64,000 bases of DNA, from the NCBI RefSeq assembly GCF_036250675.1, contig NZ_CP109592.1, forward strand, positions 8,370,001 to 8,434,000. The letters run 5' to 3'. Position numbers and translations under genes: made by a program. The notes beneath the pieces were generated by a model. It saw nothing but the letters and a program-made list of their open reading frames with translations. It had not been told where the DNA came from and searched no databases. The DNA comes from Streptomyces sp. NBC_01689 (GTDB lineage Bacteria > Actinomycetota > Actinomycetes > Streptomycetales > Streptomycetaceae). Below are positions 53,097-61,557 of the stretch, one piece after another (position 1 is the stretch's first letter; each line of letters opens with the position of its first letter).

Positions 53097-54020
53097 ATGC
53101 CGCGAGGTCGCGATCCGCGTGAGCGAGCTGGGATCATTCTCGTTCATGAAGGCCGCTTGGCCGTCATGCCGCCCGCGGGCAGTCTCGCCTTGGACACGGT
53201 CTGCTTCGAACTCCCTATCAGTGAGATCGGTGCCGGAGAGACACCGGCGGTAGCAGCGGCGAGTCGCCTGAGAGAGGACACCGGCCTCAACGTCGAGGTC
53301 TCGACACGCGACTGTGTCCGCCTTACCGGTGTCAGTCATACAGATTGGTACTTTCGTGCATCGCTCGTCTTCCCCTCGACCGCAGGGACAATCGGCACAT
53401 CGATGCGCCTTGCAGGAAAACAGCTGATGTTCGTCGATTTTCCGTCTCTGGCAACAGGAACTCTGTTTCCGCCCAGTGTGGCCGAGATGGCGATGCATGC
53501 GCTGTCAACAGGAGAGTGGTGGGACGATCAGACCGAGCTTTCCGATCCCTGTGAGAAGCCACCAAGCAGGGTTCGGGCGGGGGCACTGGTCATCAACGCG
53601 AAGGGGCAAGTCCTTCTCATCGAGCGAAACGGTCCGGGACGTCGTTGGTATGAGATTCCGGGTGGAGGGATCGAGCCGGACGAACTGCCGGAAGTTGCCG
53701 CCGTACGCGAGCTCGCCGAAGAGACGGGCTTGGCCGTGGTAATTCGCCTCGGTCTGGCCACCATTCTTAAAGAGGGTAGACGCGAGCATTATTTTCTCGC
53801 AGATTTCCGCGATTCTGCTGCCGAACCGAGAGAGCTCGACCTGAGAGAAAATTCTAGACTGGTGTGGCTCGATGTTTCGGAGTTACCAAATCTGCCATTG
53901 TGGCCTAAACGGTTGGCTTGGCGGATTGCTCACTGGAAGAAGACGGAATGGCCCAAGATCCCAGTTGTGCTGAGCGATTCCATCCCAGACGCAGACCTCA
54001 CGAAACCCTGCAATTGGTGA
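53097..54020 (+). CDS. Two-domain NUDIX protein (degenerate plus intact)
   Basis: A 307-residue protein with two NUDIX domains. In the first (about 10-140) the box at 44-64 has lost the leading Gly and the Arg-Glu pair (SRLREDTGL instead of REuxEExGu), so it is probably inactive. In the second (about 155-285) the box from 190 (GGIEPDE, then RELAEETGL) is complete. Paired NUDIX domains occur where one has become a structural or sensor domain. Codon 263 is TTA. ADP-ribose is a plausible substrate given SIR2 upstream and macro downstream, but this is inference. Confidence 0.87.
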   Translation: MPRGRDPRERAGIILVHEGRLAVMPPAGSLALDTVCFELPISEIGAGETPAVAAASRLREDTGLNVEVSTRDCVRLTGVSHTDWYFRASLVFPSTAGTIGTSMRLAGKQLMFVDFPSLATGTLFPPSVAEMAMHALSTGEWWDDQTELSDPCEKPPSRVRAGALVINAKGQVLLIERNGPGRRWYEIPGGGIEPDELPEVAAVRELAEETGLAVVIRLGLATILKEGRREHYFLADFRDSAAEPRELDLRENSRLVWLDVSELPNLPLWPKRLAWRIAHWKKTEWPKIPVVLSDSIPDADLTKPCNW

Positions 54021-54309
54021 GCCGCCATCAGTGGCTGAAGTCCCGTGTCGCCGAAGGCTGATTGTGTCTTTTGGACCTTGGAGGATGCAGTCCGTTATGG
54101 CGAGGGGCACCATCCTGCCGGAGGGGTGGAGCACGGCGTCCACCCGACGCGACAGTCGACCTGCAGCCGTGCTGACCACCGCGGCCACGGCAAACACGCC
54201 GGAACAGGCATCTCGTTGAATTGACGAGCCGTCGTATGTAGTGCGTTGTGGTTGAGGGCACCCGGGGGTGGGCACGTAGATGCTTGTATCAAGCCGGGAG
54301 GGCGGCGCC

Positions 54310-55362
54310 ATGGGTTCACTCTTGTTGAGCGTGACTGGGGTGCTCATCGCAGCCGGCGTGGCACTGCAGGTATGGGTGTCCGGCTCGGCCAGAGCCGACA
54401 GGCGGTACGCCCTCCAGTTGCCGGCCGTGCTCATGTACTCTCTGGCAAGCGCATTGTTTTTGTTCTCCATATTTCCGGACTCACTGTCGGAAGGGCGAGC
54501 CCTGGGGTTCGGGATCGGCGGAGCAGCCGGATTCTCGGCCTTTTTCATGCTCGCCTCCTTCTCCTGGCTTTCCCAAACGCGCCCGCGTGACCAGATGGCT
54601 GCGGAACTCAAAGCGACGTTAAAGGAGAACGCTCGCCTCAGAAGACAACTGAACGGCAGGGCGGTTGTGGCAGAGGCGCCCGTTCCTCTGGCCGGTACCA
54701 GTCGATACGAGGTTCAATTGCCGAGTGCCCGCCGGCATCACCTGGGAATGATCACGGGTAATCTGGCCAATGTCCTGGGTGTCGACGTGTGGGTGAATCC
54801 TGAGAACACCCGAATGGAAATGTCGCGTATCACGGAGCACACTGTCTCGGCGACTATCCGGTATCACGGGAGTCGACGGAACACGCTCGGCCACGTGGTG
54901 GACGACACCATCGCCCTCGAACTGGCGGGTCTCATGTCCGGCCAGACCCAAGTGGCGGCCGGACATGTGCTGGTCACGGGGGCCGGAGAGTTGTGTGCGA
55001 GTCACCAGGTACAGCGGATCGTCCACGTGGCGGCGGTGGAGGGTGAGCCTGCATCGGGCTTCCGCCAGGTCATGGACCTGGAACGGTGCGTGCGGAACAT
55101 CCTGACCACCGTGGACCGCTTGAACAGTGAAGGCGACGTGCTCCGTTCTGTCGTGCTTCCGCTGCTTGGCACGGGAGGTGGCAACAGTGACTTACGGGCG
55201 ACGGTCGCTTCTCTGGTGGCGTCAGCCGTCGCCTACTTCGAGGCACACCGTGGCTCGGATATCCGAACCGTCTATTTGTTGGCGTACACCGATGTCCAGG
55301 CGGCTGTCTGCCGTGAGGTGCTGGAACTGCGATTGGAATCCATCGATCCGACCGGTGGGTAG
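54310..55362 (+). CDS. Membrane-anchored macro-domain protein
   Basis: A 350-residue protein. Three hydrophobic segments occupy about 2-24, 35-54 and 57-80, and a coiled helix (about 86-107) leads to a macro domain (about 130-335). In it GMITGNLANVLGVDVWVNPEN (135-156) corresponds to the GDIT...NAAN ADP-ribose-binding motif, RIVHVAAV to the central strand, and LPLLGTGGGNSDL (Gly287-Gly291) to the phosphate loop. The ATG at 54310 follows GGGAGG, so the upstream ATG at 54280 is rejected. Codons 104 and 295 are TTA. The macro domain would face the cytoplasm and could sense ADP-ribose or a derivative. Confidence 0.82.
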   Translation: MGSLLLSVTGVLIAAGVALQVWVSGSARADRRYALQLPAVLMYSLASALFLFSIFPDSLSEGRALGFGIGGAAGFSAFFMLASFSWLSQTRPRDQMAAELKATLKENARLRRQLNGRAVVAEAPVPLAGTSRYEVQLPSARRHHLGMITGNLANVLGVDVWVNPENTRMEMSRITEHTVSATIRYHGSRRNTLGHVVDDTIALELAGLMSGQTQVAAGHVLVTGAGELCASHQVQRIVHVAAVEGEPASGFRQVMDLERCVRNILTTVDRLNSEGDVLRSVVLPLLGTGGGNSDLRATVASLVASAVAYFEAHRGSDIRTVYLLAYTDVQAAVCREVLELRLESIDPTGG

Positions 55363-55639
55363 TCGGCAACCCGAGCCGTACGACCGGGTTCCAACGACCA
55401 CAAGTGAGCAAGGGGAGTCTCACGGGGGACGGCAGCTCCCGCGTAGGGGAACGGGAACGGCGGCGAACGGAGTTGCGGCCCATCGCGATCGTCGCCAACC
55501 ATGACGCCGGTGACCGGGCGATCCCCTAATGCGAGTTGAAGCTTACGACCAGGCCCACACGCAAGGAGTTCACCACCGGGCTCCAGACTGAAGAACCGGC
55601 TTGCGAGGCGCCGACCTAGGACCATGTAGGACACGGTCT

Positions 55640-55706
55640 AAGGCGATCGAAATGAACGCCGTCCGGGACGGGTGGTTCGGGGGTGGTTCATCGGTGCGGT
55701 GCCGAC
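55640..55706 (+). repeat. Right imperfect direct repeat flanking the accessory island
   Basis: Partner of the 66-bp element at 48236-48301, same orientation, beginning with the identical AAGGCGATCGAAA and ending CGGTGCCGAC. The 1-nt insertion is a G in a run of five. Base composition becomes core-like soon after it. Confidence 0.75.
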
Positions 55707-55983
55707 TCCAGGCGCGTACAGCGGAAAGAATTTCCGGGAACCGTTGGGCGGTCCCACCTCGTGGCCCTCGGTGAGCGCCACATGCCGCTGTCCTGTACCC
55801 GCAATCCCGAGACCCGCATGCTGTGGCCGGGCATGCGAGAAGCAGGGCCCGTCCGCATGTGGCCGCGCCACACGCCTCCAACTCCTCACGTCCCTGCGAG
55901 CGACACACGACACGCCCCTCCGACGGCCGACGGCCGTCGCCCGCGGAGGCTCGCGCCTGTCCCCCATGAGGTGGACCCGCAGG

Positions 55984-56029
55984 CCGAAGGGCTCCTCACC
56001 CCCGAGGCCGGGGACGAGGAGCCCTTCGG
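55984..56029 (-). terminator. Strong hairpin downstream of the MMPL gene
   Basis: CCGAAGGGCTCCTC at 55984-55997 and its exact complement at 56016-56029 form a 14-bp stem with an 18-nt loop that can pair further. It lies 68 nt beyond the MMPL stop on the transcript side and is the likely terminator. Confidence 0.8.
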
Positions 56030-56096
56030 CTCCGCTCGGACGGACAGACGGCCGGTGCCACGCGGCGGCCGGTGCGGCGGTCGATGCCGCCGCCGG

Positions 56097-58334
56097 TCAG
56101 ATCCTGTCGGCCGGTACGAGCTCCGAAACGGCGTCGGCCCTGGGGGTGTTCGCGGCGCGCGGGGGCAGGGAGTCGCCCTCGATGTCCATGTTCGGCACGG
56201 CGCGGTCCAGCCACTTGGGCAGGGCCCAGGCGTGACGGCCGAGCAGGCTCAGCACCGCGGGGACGATCGTGAGGCGGACCACGAAGGCGTCGATGAGGAC
56301 GCCGATGGTCAGGGCGAAACCGATCGTCTTGACGGTCGGGTCGTGGTTGAAGATGAAGCCGCCGAAGACGGCCGCCATGATGAGGGCCGCCGCGGTGACG
56401 ACCCGCCCGCTGCGTTCCACGCCGTGCTCGACCGCGGCCCGCGCGTCCCGGTGGTGGTGGAAGTGTTCGCGCATCCGGCTGACCAGGAACACCTCGTAGT
56501 CCATCGCGAGGCCGAACAGGACGCCGATCAGCAGGACCGGAACGAAGCACGCGATCGGGGCCGCCGCCGCGACCTGGAACAGTCCGGTGAGGTGACCGTC
56601 CTGGAAGACCCACACGACCGCGCCGATGGCGGCCGCGATGGACAGCAGGAAACCCAGAACGGCCTTGAGGGGTACCAGGATCGAGCGGAAGGCCAGCATC
56701 AGCAGGAGCAGCGCGAGCACCACGATGATCGTGACGAACAGCGGCACGGCCGAGGACAGCTTCGCCGACACATCGATACCGGCGGCGGTCGCACCGGCGA
56801 CGTAGGCCGTACCGCCCGCGTCGGTCACCGGCGTCACCGCGCGGTCGCGCAGCCGGTGCACCAGGTCGGTGGTCCGCTGATCGTCGGGGCCGGTCTTCGG
56901 CACGACGCCGAGCACGGTGATCGCGCCGTCCTCCGTGGCCCTGGGCGGTGCCACCGTCGCGATGTCCGGGTCCTTGCCCACGGCGTCGGCGACCCCCTCG
57001 ACGGCCGACTCGCGCCGCGCGGCGGGTATGCGCGTGCTGTCCACGACGACCACGAGGGTCGCGTTGAAGCCCGGACCGAACCCCTTGGTGAGGAGTTCGT
57101 AGCTCTTGTGCTGGGTGCTCGCGGCGGGCTGGGTCTCGTTGCTCGGCAGGCCGAGGCGCAGTCCGGTGGCGGGCAGGGCGAGGGCGAGCAGTCCGAGGAC
57201 GCTCACGACCAGGACGGGAACGGGGAAGCGGGTCATGAGGCGGCCCCAGGCCAGACCCCAGGATCCCGGTCGGCGCTCGCGGCCGGGCGTCCCGGCCCGC
57301 GCGGGACTCGCCCCCGGCCGTGCGCTCTTGGGGCGCAGCCGCTCGCCGAGGCAGCCCAGCAGGGCGGGTACGAGGGTGAGGGCCACCAGTACCGCGAGCA
57401 GTACGGTTCCGGCGGCGGCCAGGCCCATCACGGTGAGGAACGGGATGCCGGCGGCGGAGAGCGCGGCGAGCGCGATGATGACGGTCACGCCCGCGAAGGT
57501 CACGGCGCTGCCCGCCGTCGCGGTGGCGCGCGCGATCGAGTCGGGCAGGTCCTGCGCCGGGTCGGCGAGCTGCTCGCGGTGGCGGGAGACGATGAACAGC
57601 GCGTAGTCGATGCCGACGGCCAGGCCGATCATCAGCGCGAGGACGGTCGCGGTGTTCGTCATGTCGATGAAGCGGGACAGGAACTGGACGGTCATCACGC
57701 CGACCCCGACGCCGACGAGGGCCGTCATCAGGGGCAGGCCCGCCGCCAGGAGCGAGCTGAGCGCGAGCGCGAGCACCACGAAGGCCACGACCACGCCCAC
57801 GACCTCGGCGGGGCCGCCGACCTCGGCGGGCGGGGTGGACACGGTACCGCCCAGTTCGACGTCGAGGCCGGCCTTCCTCGCCGGGTCCAGAGCGGCATCG
57901 AGCCGGTCCTTGGCGGACTGCGGCACGAGGTCGGCGGGCTTGCCGAACAGCGCGTCGGCGTAGCCGATGGTGCCGTCCCTCGACACCGCGCCGGTCTTCG
58001 CCGGGCCTGACACGTTGATGACCCCCGGCACCGCGGCGACCGCCGTGAGGGTCGCGTCGACGGCGCGCCGCTGCTTCTCGCCGGTGAGACTCGCGCCCTC
58101 AGGCGCGGCGAACACGATGCGGGCCGTGCCGCCGGCGGCTTGCGGGAACTTGGCCTTCAGCAGGTCCTGGGCCTGCTGGGACTCGACGCCCGGCACCGAG
58201 AACTCCGTCGTCACCTTTCCGCCGAGGGCGGTGCCCAGACCGGCGGCCACCGCGAGGAGCAGCACCCACACCGCGAGCACCCGGCCCCGGCGGCGTGCCG
58301 CCCAACGTCCCAGCGCGTACAAGCGTTTCGCCAC
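56097..58334 (-). CDS. MMPL-family RND transporter
   Basis: A 745-residue exporter with twelve membrane segments in the 1+5+1+5 pattern and two large external loops. GIDYALFIVSRHREQL and GLAMDYEVFLVSRMREHFHH are the paired cytoplasmic/membrane motifs typical of actinobacterial MMPL proteins, with the proton-relay Asp-Tyr in both. The family exports lipids, siderophores or drugs using the proton gradient. A divergent TetR gene and operator-like repeats directly upstream indicate ligand-induced expression. ATG at 58334. Confidence 0.93.
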   Translation of the reverse strand: MAKRLYALGRWAARRRGRVLAVWVLLLAVAAGLGTALGGKVTTEFSVPGVESQQAQDLLKAKFPQAAGGTARIVFAAPEGASLTGEKQRRAVDATLTAVAAVPGVINVSGPAKTGAVSRDGTIGYADALFGKPADLVPQSAKDRLDAALDPARKAGLDVELGGTVSTPPAEVGGPAEVVGVVVAFVVLALALSSLLAAGLPLMTALVGVGVGVMTVQFLSRFIDMTNTATVLALMIGLAVGIDYALFIVSRHREQLADPAQDLPDSIARATATAGSAVTFAGVTVIIALAALSAAGIPFLTVMGLAAAGTVLLAVLVALTLVPALLGCLGERLRPKSARPGASPARAGTPGRERRPGSWGLAWGRLMTRFPVPVLVVSVLGLLALALPATGLRLGLPSNETQPAASTQHKSYELLTKGFGPGFNATLVVVVDSTRIPAARRESAVEGVADAVGKDPDIATVAPPRATEDGAITVLGVVPKTGPDDQRTTDLVHRLRDRAVTPVTDAGGTAYVAGATAAGIDVSAKLSSAVPLFVTIIVVLALLLLMLAFRSILVPLKAVLGFLLSIAAAIGAVVWVFQDGHLTGLFQVAAAAPIACFVPVLLIGVLFGLAMDYEVFLVSRMREHFHHHRDARAAVEHGVERSGRVVTAAALIMAAVFGGFIFNHDPTVKTIGFALTIGVLIDAFVVRLTIVPAVLSLLGRHAWALPKWLDRAVPNMDIEGDSLPPRAANTPRADAVSELVPADRI

Positions 58335-58390
58335 GGCAGGTCTCTTTCGTTTCGGGGTTCGACAGTCGCCGTACCTGGTGGTCCGGCAGA

Positions 58391-58432
58391 ATTTTTACAG
58401 CGTAATGCATTTTTACTGCACGATGTAAAAAT
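58391..58432. promoter_or_regulatory. Probable TetR operator region
   Basis: Between the divergent MMPL and TetR genes, ATTTTTAC occurs at 58391 and 58409 (18 bp apart, same orientation) and inverted as GTAAAAAT at 58425-58432. The outer pair forms ATTTTTACA...TGTAAAAAT. It is the most AT-rich stretch of the region and likely overlaps one or both promoters. Confidence 0.75.
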
Positions 58433-59060
58433 GCAGTCCGAAGCTATGCTGGACGGCATGGACAGGGTTGCGACGGAGGACGGCCTGCGTGAACGCGGCA
58501 AGGCCAAGCGGCGGGCCGCGATCACGCGCGCGGCCTTCGAACTCTTCGCCGCGCAGGGCTACGACGCCACGACGATCGCGGAGATCGCCGCGGCGGCCGA
58601 GGTGTCCCCGCGCACGGTGACGCTGTACTTCCGCACCAAGCAGGACATCGCCTTCGCGGCCTTCGACGCCACGGTGCTCCAGCTGACCGAGATGCTGCGC
58701 GGCCGTGCCCCGGGGGAGAGCGTCATGCAGGCACTGGAGGGCTGGTTGCGCGCGGAGATGGCCTGCCACGACGAGAACGACGAGCTCGAAATGCGCATGT
58801 TCGAGGCCAACCCGGAACTGCGGGCGGTACGCACCGCGCGGATGGCGGCGGCCATCGAGGAGGGCGCCCGCATCATCGCCGAGGACACCGGCCAGGCCCC
58901 GGACGGGATCGCCCCCCGCCTCGCCGCGGCCGCCGCCGCGGCCGTGGTCACCGAGATCTTCCAGTACCCCGAGGGACCCGAGCGCGACCAGGCCGTCGGG
59001 ACGGCCATGACCTTCCTCACCGCGGGCATCGAGGCGGTGGCCGCGAGCGCACGTCGATGA
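58431..59060 (+). CDS. TetR-family transcriptional regulator
   Basis: A 209-residue regulator if started at 58431. The helix-turn-helix is AAFELFAAQGYDATTIAEIA then VSPRTVTLYFRTKQDI, a standard TetR N-terminus. The C-terminal half is helical and ligand-binding. Later ATGs at 58446 and 58458 are equally possible, and the first overlaps the operator-like arm, so a later start may be right. Divergent from the MMPL exporter; it most likely represses that gene and itself. Confidence 0.88.
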   Translation: MQSEAMLDGMDRVATEDGLRERGKAKRRAAITRAAFELFAAQGYDATTIAEIAAAAEVSPRTVTLYFRTKQDIAFAAFDATVLQLTEMLRGRAPGESVMQALEGWLRAEMACHDENDELEMRMFEANPELRAVRTARMAAAIEEGARIIAEDTGQAPDGIAPRLAAAAAAAVVTEIFQYPEGPERDQAVGTAMTFLTAGIEAVAASARR

Positions 59061-59297
59061 TCCTGGGCGCCGGACAAACCGGCGACCGGTCGCGCGGGCC
59101 CCAGGCGCGATCCGTGCGGCGCCGACGACGCCCGTGCCGCGCCCTCCCACGGCTCCAGGTGAGGGCTGAACGGGGTGTCCTGTCCCGCCCGATCCGGTGA
59201 CCGCGTGGGTGCGCGGCTCTGGTGCACGGGCCGGGTGCGGGAGCGTGGAGGGCCCGGGGCGCGACCACGCCCTCGGAGACCTACGTGAGGAATCCCC

Positions 59298-59810
59298 ATG
59301 CCGATCACGAAGTCGATGGCCGCCGTGTCCGCGGCGGCGCTCATGCTGGCGGGTGTGGCGGGAGCCGGAGTGGCGCGGGCGTCCGCCCCGACGGCCGTCG
59401 GCACCGCGCGTCCGTCCGCGTGCCGTCCGGCGAACCACACGGCCAGGATCGCTCCGGCCCGCGCGTCTTCGGGGCACCGCCACTACCGAGTCACGCTGAC
59501 CGCGGCGCCGGGGTACGAACCGTGCCGGCCGGCCGGTTCGCCCACCGACGTTCGGTTCTACCGCCACGGCTCCCCTGACGCGGTCTCGGCAGGCCGATAC
59601 GGCCCCCAGCACGTGGTGGCGACCTTCGGTCCGGGACACCCGGTGCACTTCGACATCCAGGTGCCCGACGGGGCCGATGGCGTCCCGGCCGACGAGGTGT
59701 CCTTCACGCTCAGGACCCCGGACGGGGTGATCCCCGGTGACTCCAGCGCATACGGCCACCTCTCCGTCGCGCCCGGAACCGTCGTCGGCCCGGTCCGGCC
59801 CGGGGCCTGA
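59298..59810 (+). CDS. Small secreted hypothetical protein
   Basis: A 170-residue protein with a clear signal peptide (MPITKSMAAVSAAALMLAGV, cleavage probably after ARA near 29). The mature part has a few Cys (two near 37 and 77) that could form a disulphide, and otherwise strand-rich sequence. The ATG follows GAGGAAT. I do not recognise a family. It lies 237 bp downstream of the TetR gene. Confidence 0.7.
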   Translation: MPITKSMAAVSAAALMLAGVAGAGVARASAPTAVGTARPSACRPANHTARIAPARASSGHRHYRVTLTAAPGYEPCRPAGSPTDVRFYRHGSPDAVSAGRYGPQHVVATFGPGHPVHFDIQVPDGADGVPADEVSFTLRTPDGVIPGDSSAYGHLSVAPGTVVGPVRPGA

Positions 59811-59877
59811 CCGTCGTACAGCCCGGCACGCCATCCTCTGTCGTGTGCGTGTCCGGGCCGTGCCATGATCGCCGGTC

Positions 59878-60348
59878 ATGGGGAGACACAGGGTGGGGAA
59901 GGCGGCCGTGGTCCTGGCCGTGACCATGGCGGGCGTGAGCGGGTGCGGCGGCTCGGACGGCGGGGACGCGGCGAAGCCGGCGGCGGCATCGGTGGCGCCG
60001 GTGGCGAAGGTGAGGCGGGTGCCCCTGGGAACGGCGACCAAGAGGTTCCGGGCCGCGGTGGACAAGTTCGACCGGGACGGCGGCTGCGTCTACCAGGAGC
60101 CCGGGATGTGCTGGGATCAGATGAAGGCGCTCATGGAGTCCGCGCGGACCTTGCGCACGGCGATGCGCCGGACCGAGGTCAGGGGTCCGGAGTTCTGGTC
60201 GGGGGCGTACGTCCTGATCGACAGGATGGAGAAGGGCATCGCGGTGGGGAAGGACCAGGGGGCCACGGCGGACGGTACGAACCGGGACGTGGTCCTCGAC
60301 TCCGCCCACGATCTGTCGTGGTGGCTGGAGGACCACCCCGTCTATTAG
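59878..60348 (+). CDS. Small lipoprotein
   Basis: A 156-residue lipoprotein. The signal is basic (GRHRVGK), hydrophobic, and ends with the lipobox VSGC at about 20-23. The mature part contains a helical region with a Cys pair (GGCVYQEPGMCW) that may be disulphide-bonded. No family recognised. It may share a transcript with the secreted protein upstream (67 bp gap). Confidence 0.75.
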   Translation: MGRHRVGKAAVVLAVTMAGVSGCGGSDGGDAAKPAAASVAPVAKVRRVPLGTATKRFRAAVDKFDRDGGCVYQEPGMCWDQMKALMESARTLRTAMRRTEVRGPEFWSGAYVLIDRMEKGIAVGKDQGATADGTNRDVVLDSAHDLSWWLEDHPVY

Positions 60349-60408
60349 AGACATGTGCCGGAGTGCCGAACAGTCGGAGTGCCGAACAGCCGGCCTGCCG
60401 GACTGCTC

Positions 60409-61557
60409 CTAGCACTGTGCCGTGTGCCGCCAGAACTCTCGCATCAGCGGTGTCGGAGTCGGGCCGGTCATCGCCGTCTGGGTCAGCAGGACGGTGACCG
60501 TGCCCGTCGGGGGGACGACGTGGGCCGTCGTACCGGTGCCGCCCACCCAGCCGTAGCGGCCGGGGACGTTCCAGGGATCGACGGGGGTGACGTCGACCTG
60601 GCCCCCGTAGCCCCAGCCCTGGCCCTCCAGGAACAGGGTCGAGGCGTCGCGCTGGGCGGCGGTGAGGTGGTTGGTGGTCATGCGGCTCACGGAGGTGGGG
60701 GAGAGGACGCGGGTGCCGTCCGGGGCCGTGCCGTCGTCGGCGAGCATCCGGAAGAAGGCGAGGAGGTCGTCGGCGGTCGAGACCAGGCCGCCGCCGCCCG
60801 ACGGGAAGCGCGGCAGGCTGCTGTACGCGCCGTCCGGGGCGTCCGTCAGGCGCAGGGTGCCGTCCGCGGCGGGAGCGTAGGAGGAGGTGAAGCGGTGCTG
60901 TTTCGAGGCGGGCACCTCGAACGCGGTGTCCCGCATGCCCAGCGGCTCGAAGACCCGCTCCGCCAGGAAATCGGGGAAGGTACGGCCCGACACCCGGGAG
61001 ACCAGGATGCCCTGCAGGGCGGACGATGTGCCGTACAGCCAGGCCTCACCCGGCTGGTGCAGCATCGGTACCTGGGCGAGCAGGCCCAGCCAGGTGTCCG
61101 GTTCGGGCCACTCCTGGAAGGAGCGGCTGTGATCCTGCACCGCGAACAGGGCCCGCGCGGCCGGCAGGGAGAAGTCCGAGGGCAGGCCCCAGCCGGTCCG
61201 GAAGCTCAGCAGGTCCTCGACCGTGAGGGGACGGTCCGCCGGGACCACGTCCTCGACGGGCGAGGAGGGCGTGCGGACCACCGTCGGCTTCGCCAGCTCC
61301 GGCAGCCATTTCTCCACCGGGGTGTCCAGTGCCAACCGCCCGTCCTCCACCAGCGTCAGGACCGCCGCCGCCGTGACCGGCTTGCTGACCGAGGCGATCC
61401 GGAAGATCGAGTCGCGGGCCATCGGTGTGGTGCCTTCGATGTCGACGGAGCCGACGGCGGCCACCTCGACGTCGTCGCCACGGGCCACCAGGCTCACCGC
61501 CCCCGGCACGGTGCCGTCGTCGACGCGTCGTCGCAGGGTGTCGTGGAGAGAGCTCAT
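60409..61557 (-). CDS. Serine hydrolase, class C beta-lactamase/esterase family
   Basis: A 382-residue cytoplasmic protein (no signal peptide) of the beta-lactamase/transpeptidase-like fold. The SxxK motif is SVSK at 56-59 (in FRIASVSKPVT), a Tyr motif follows in EAWLYGTSSALQG, and GGTGTTAHVVPPTG replaces the KTG box. Such proteins are usually esterases or D-amino-acid peptidases rather than antibiotic-degrading enzymes. The ATG at 61557 follows GGAAGG at 8 nt, so the longer frame from 61671 is rejected. Convergent with the small lipoprotein gene. Confidence 0.87.
   Translation of the reverse strand: MSSLHDTLRRRVDDGTVPGAVSLVARGDDVEVAAVGSVDIEGTTPMARDSIFRIASVSKPVTAAAVLTLVEDGRLALDTPVEKWLPELAKPTVVRTPSSPVEDVVPADRPLTVEDLLSFRTGWGLPSDFSLPAARALFAVQDHSRSFQEWPEPDTWLGLLAQVPMLHQPGEAWLYGTSSALQGILVSRVSGRTFPDFLAERVFEPLGMRDTAFEVPASKQHRFTSSYAPAADGTLRLTDAPDGAYSSLPRFPSGGGGLVSTADDLLAFFRMLADDGTAPDGTRVLSPTSVSRMTTNHLTAAQRDASTLFLEGQGWGYGGQVDVTPVDPWNVPGRYGWVGGTGTTAHVVPPTGTVTVLLTQTAMTGPTPTPLMREFWRHTAQC

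Larger units (their letters stand above)
55363..56096. other. 734-bp non-coding right edge of the island
   Basis: No gene is supported. It holds the right direct repeat (55640-55706) and the terminator of the MMPL gene (55984-56029). A minus-strand frame at 55272-55634 has a slightly protein-like stretch but no recognisable family, start site or codon support. No tRNA gene is visible as an attachment site. Confidence 0.55.

Noticed and set aside
54280..54309. Upstream ATG for the macro protein
   Set aside because: The ATG at 54310 has a GGGAGG site at good spacing and starts directly with a membrane segment; the one at 54280 has none.
55363..55640. tRNA gene as island attachment site
   Set aside because: GGGTTC-like words occur, but no cloverleaf with a 7-bp acceptor stem and a T-arm could be built.
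55683..58010. 775-residue plus-strand open frame
   Set aside because: Antisense to the MMPL transporter, Gly/Arg/Glu-rich low complexity without domains.
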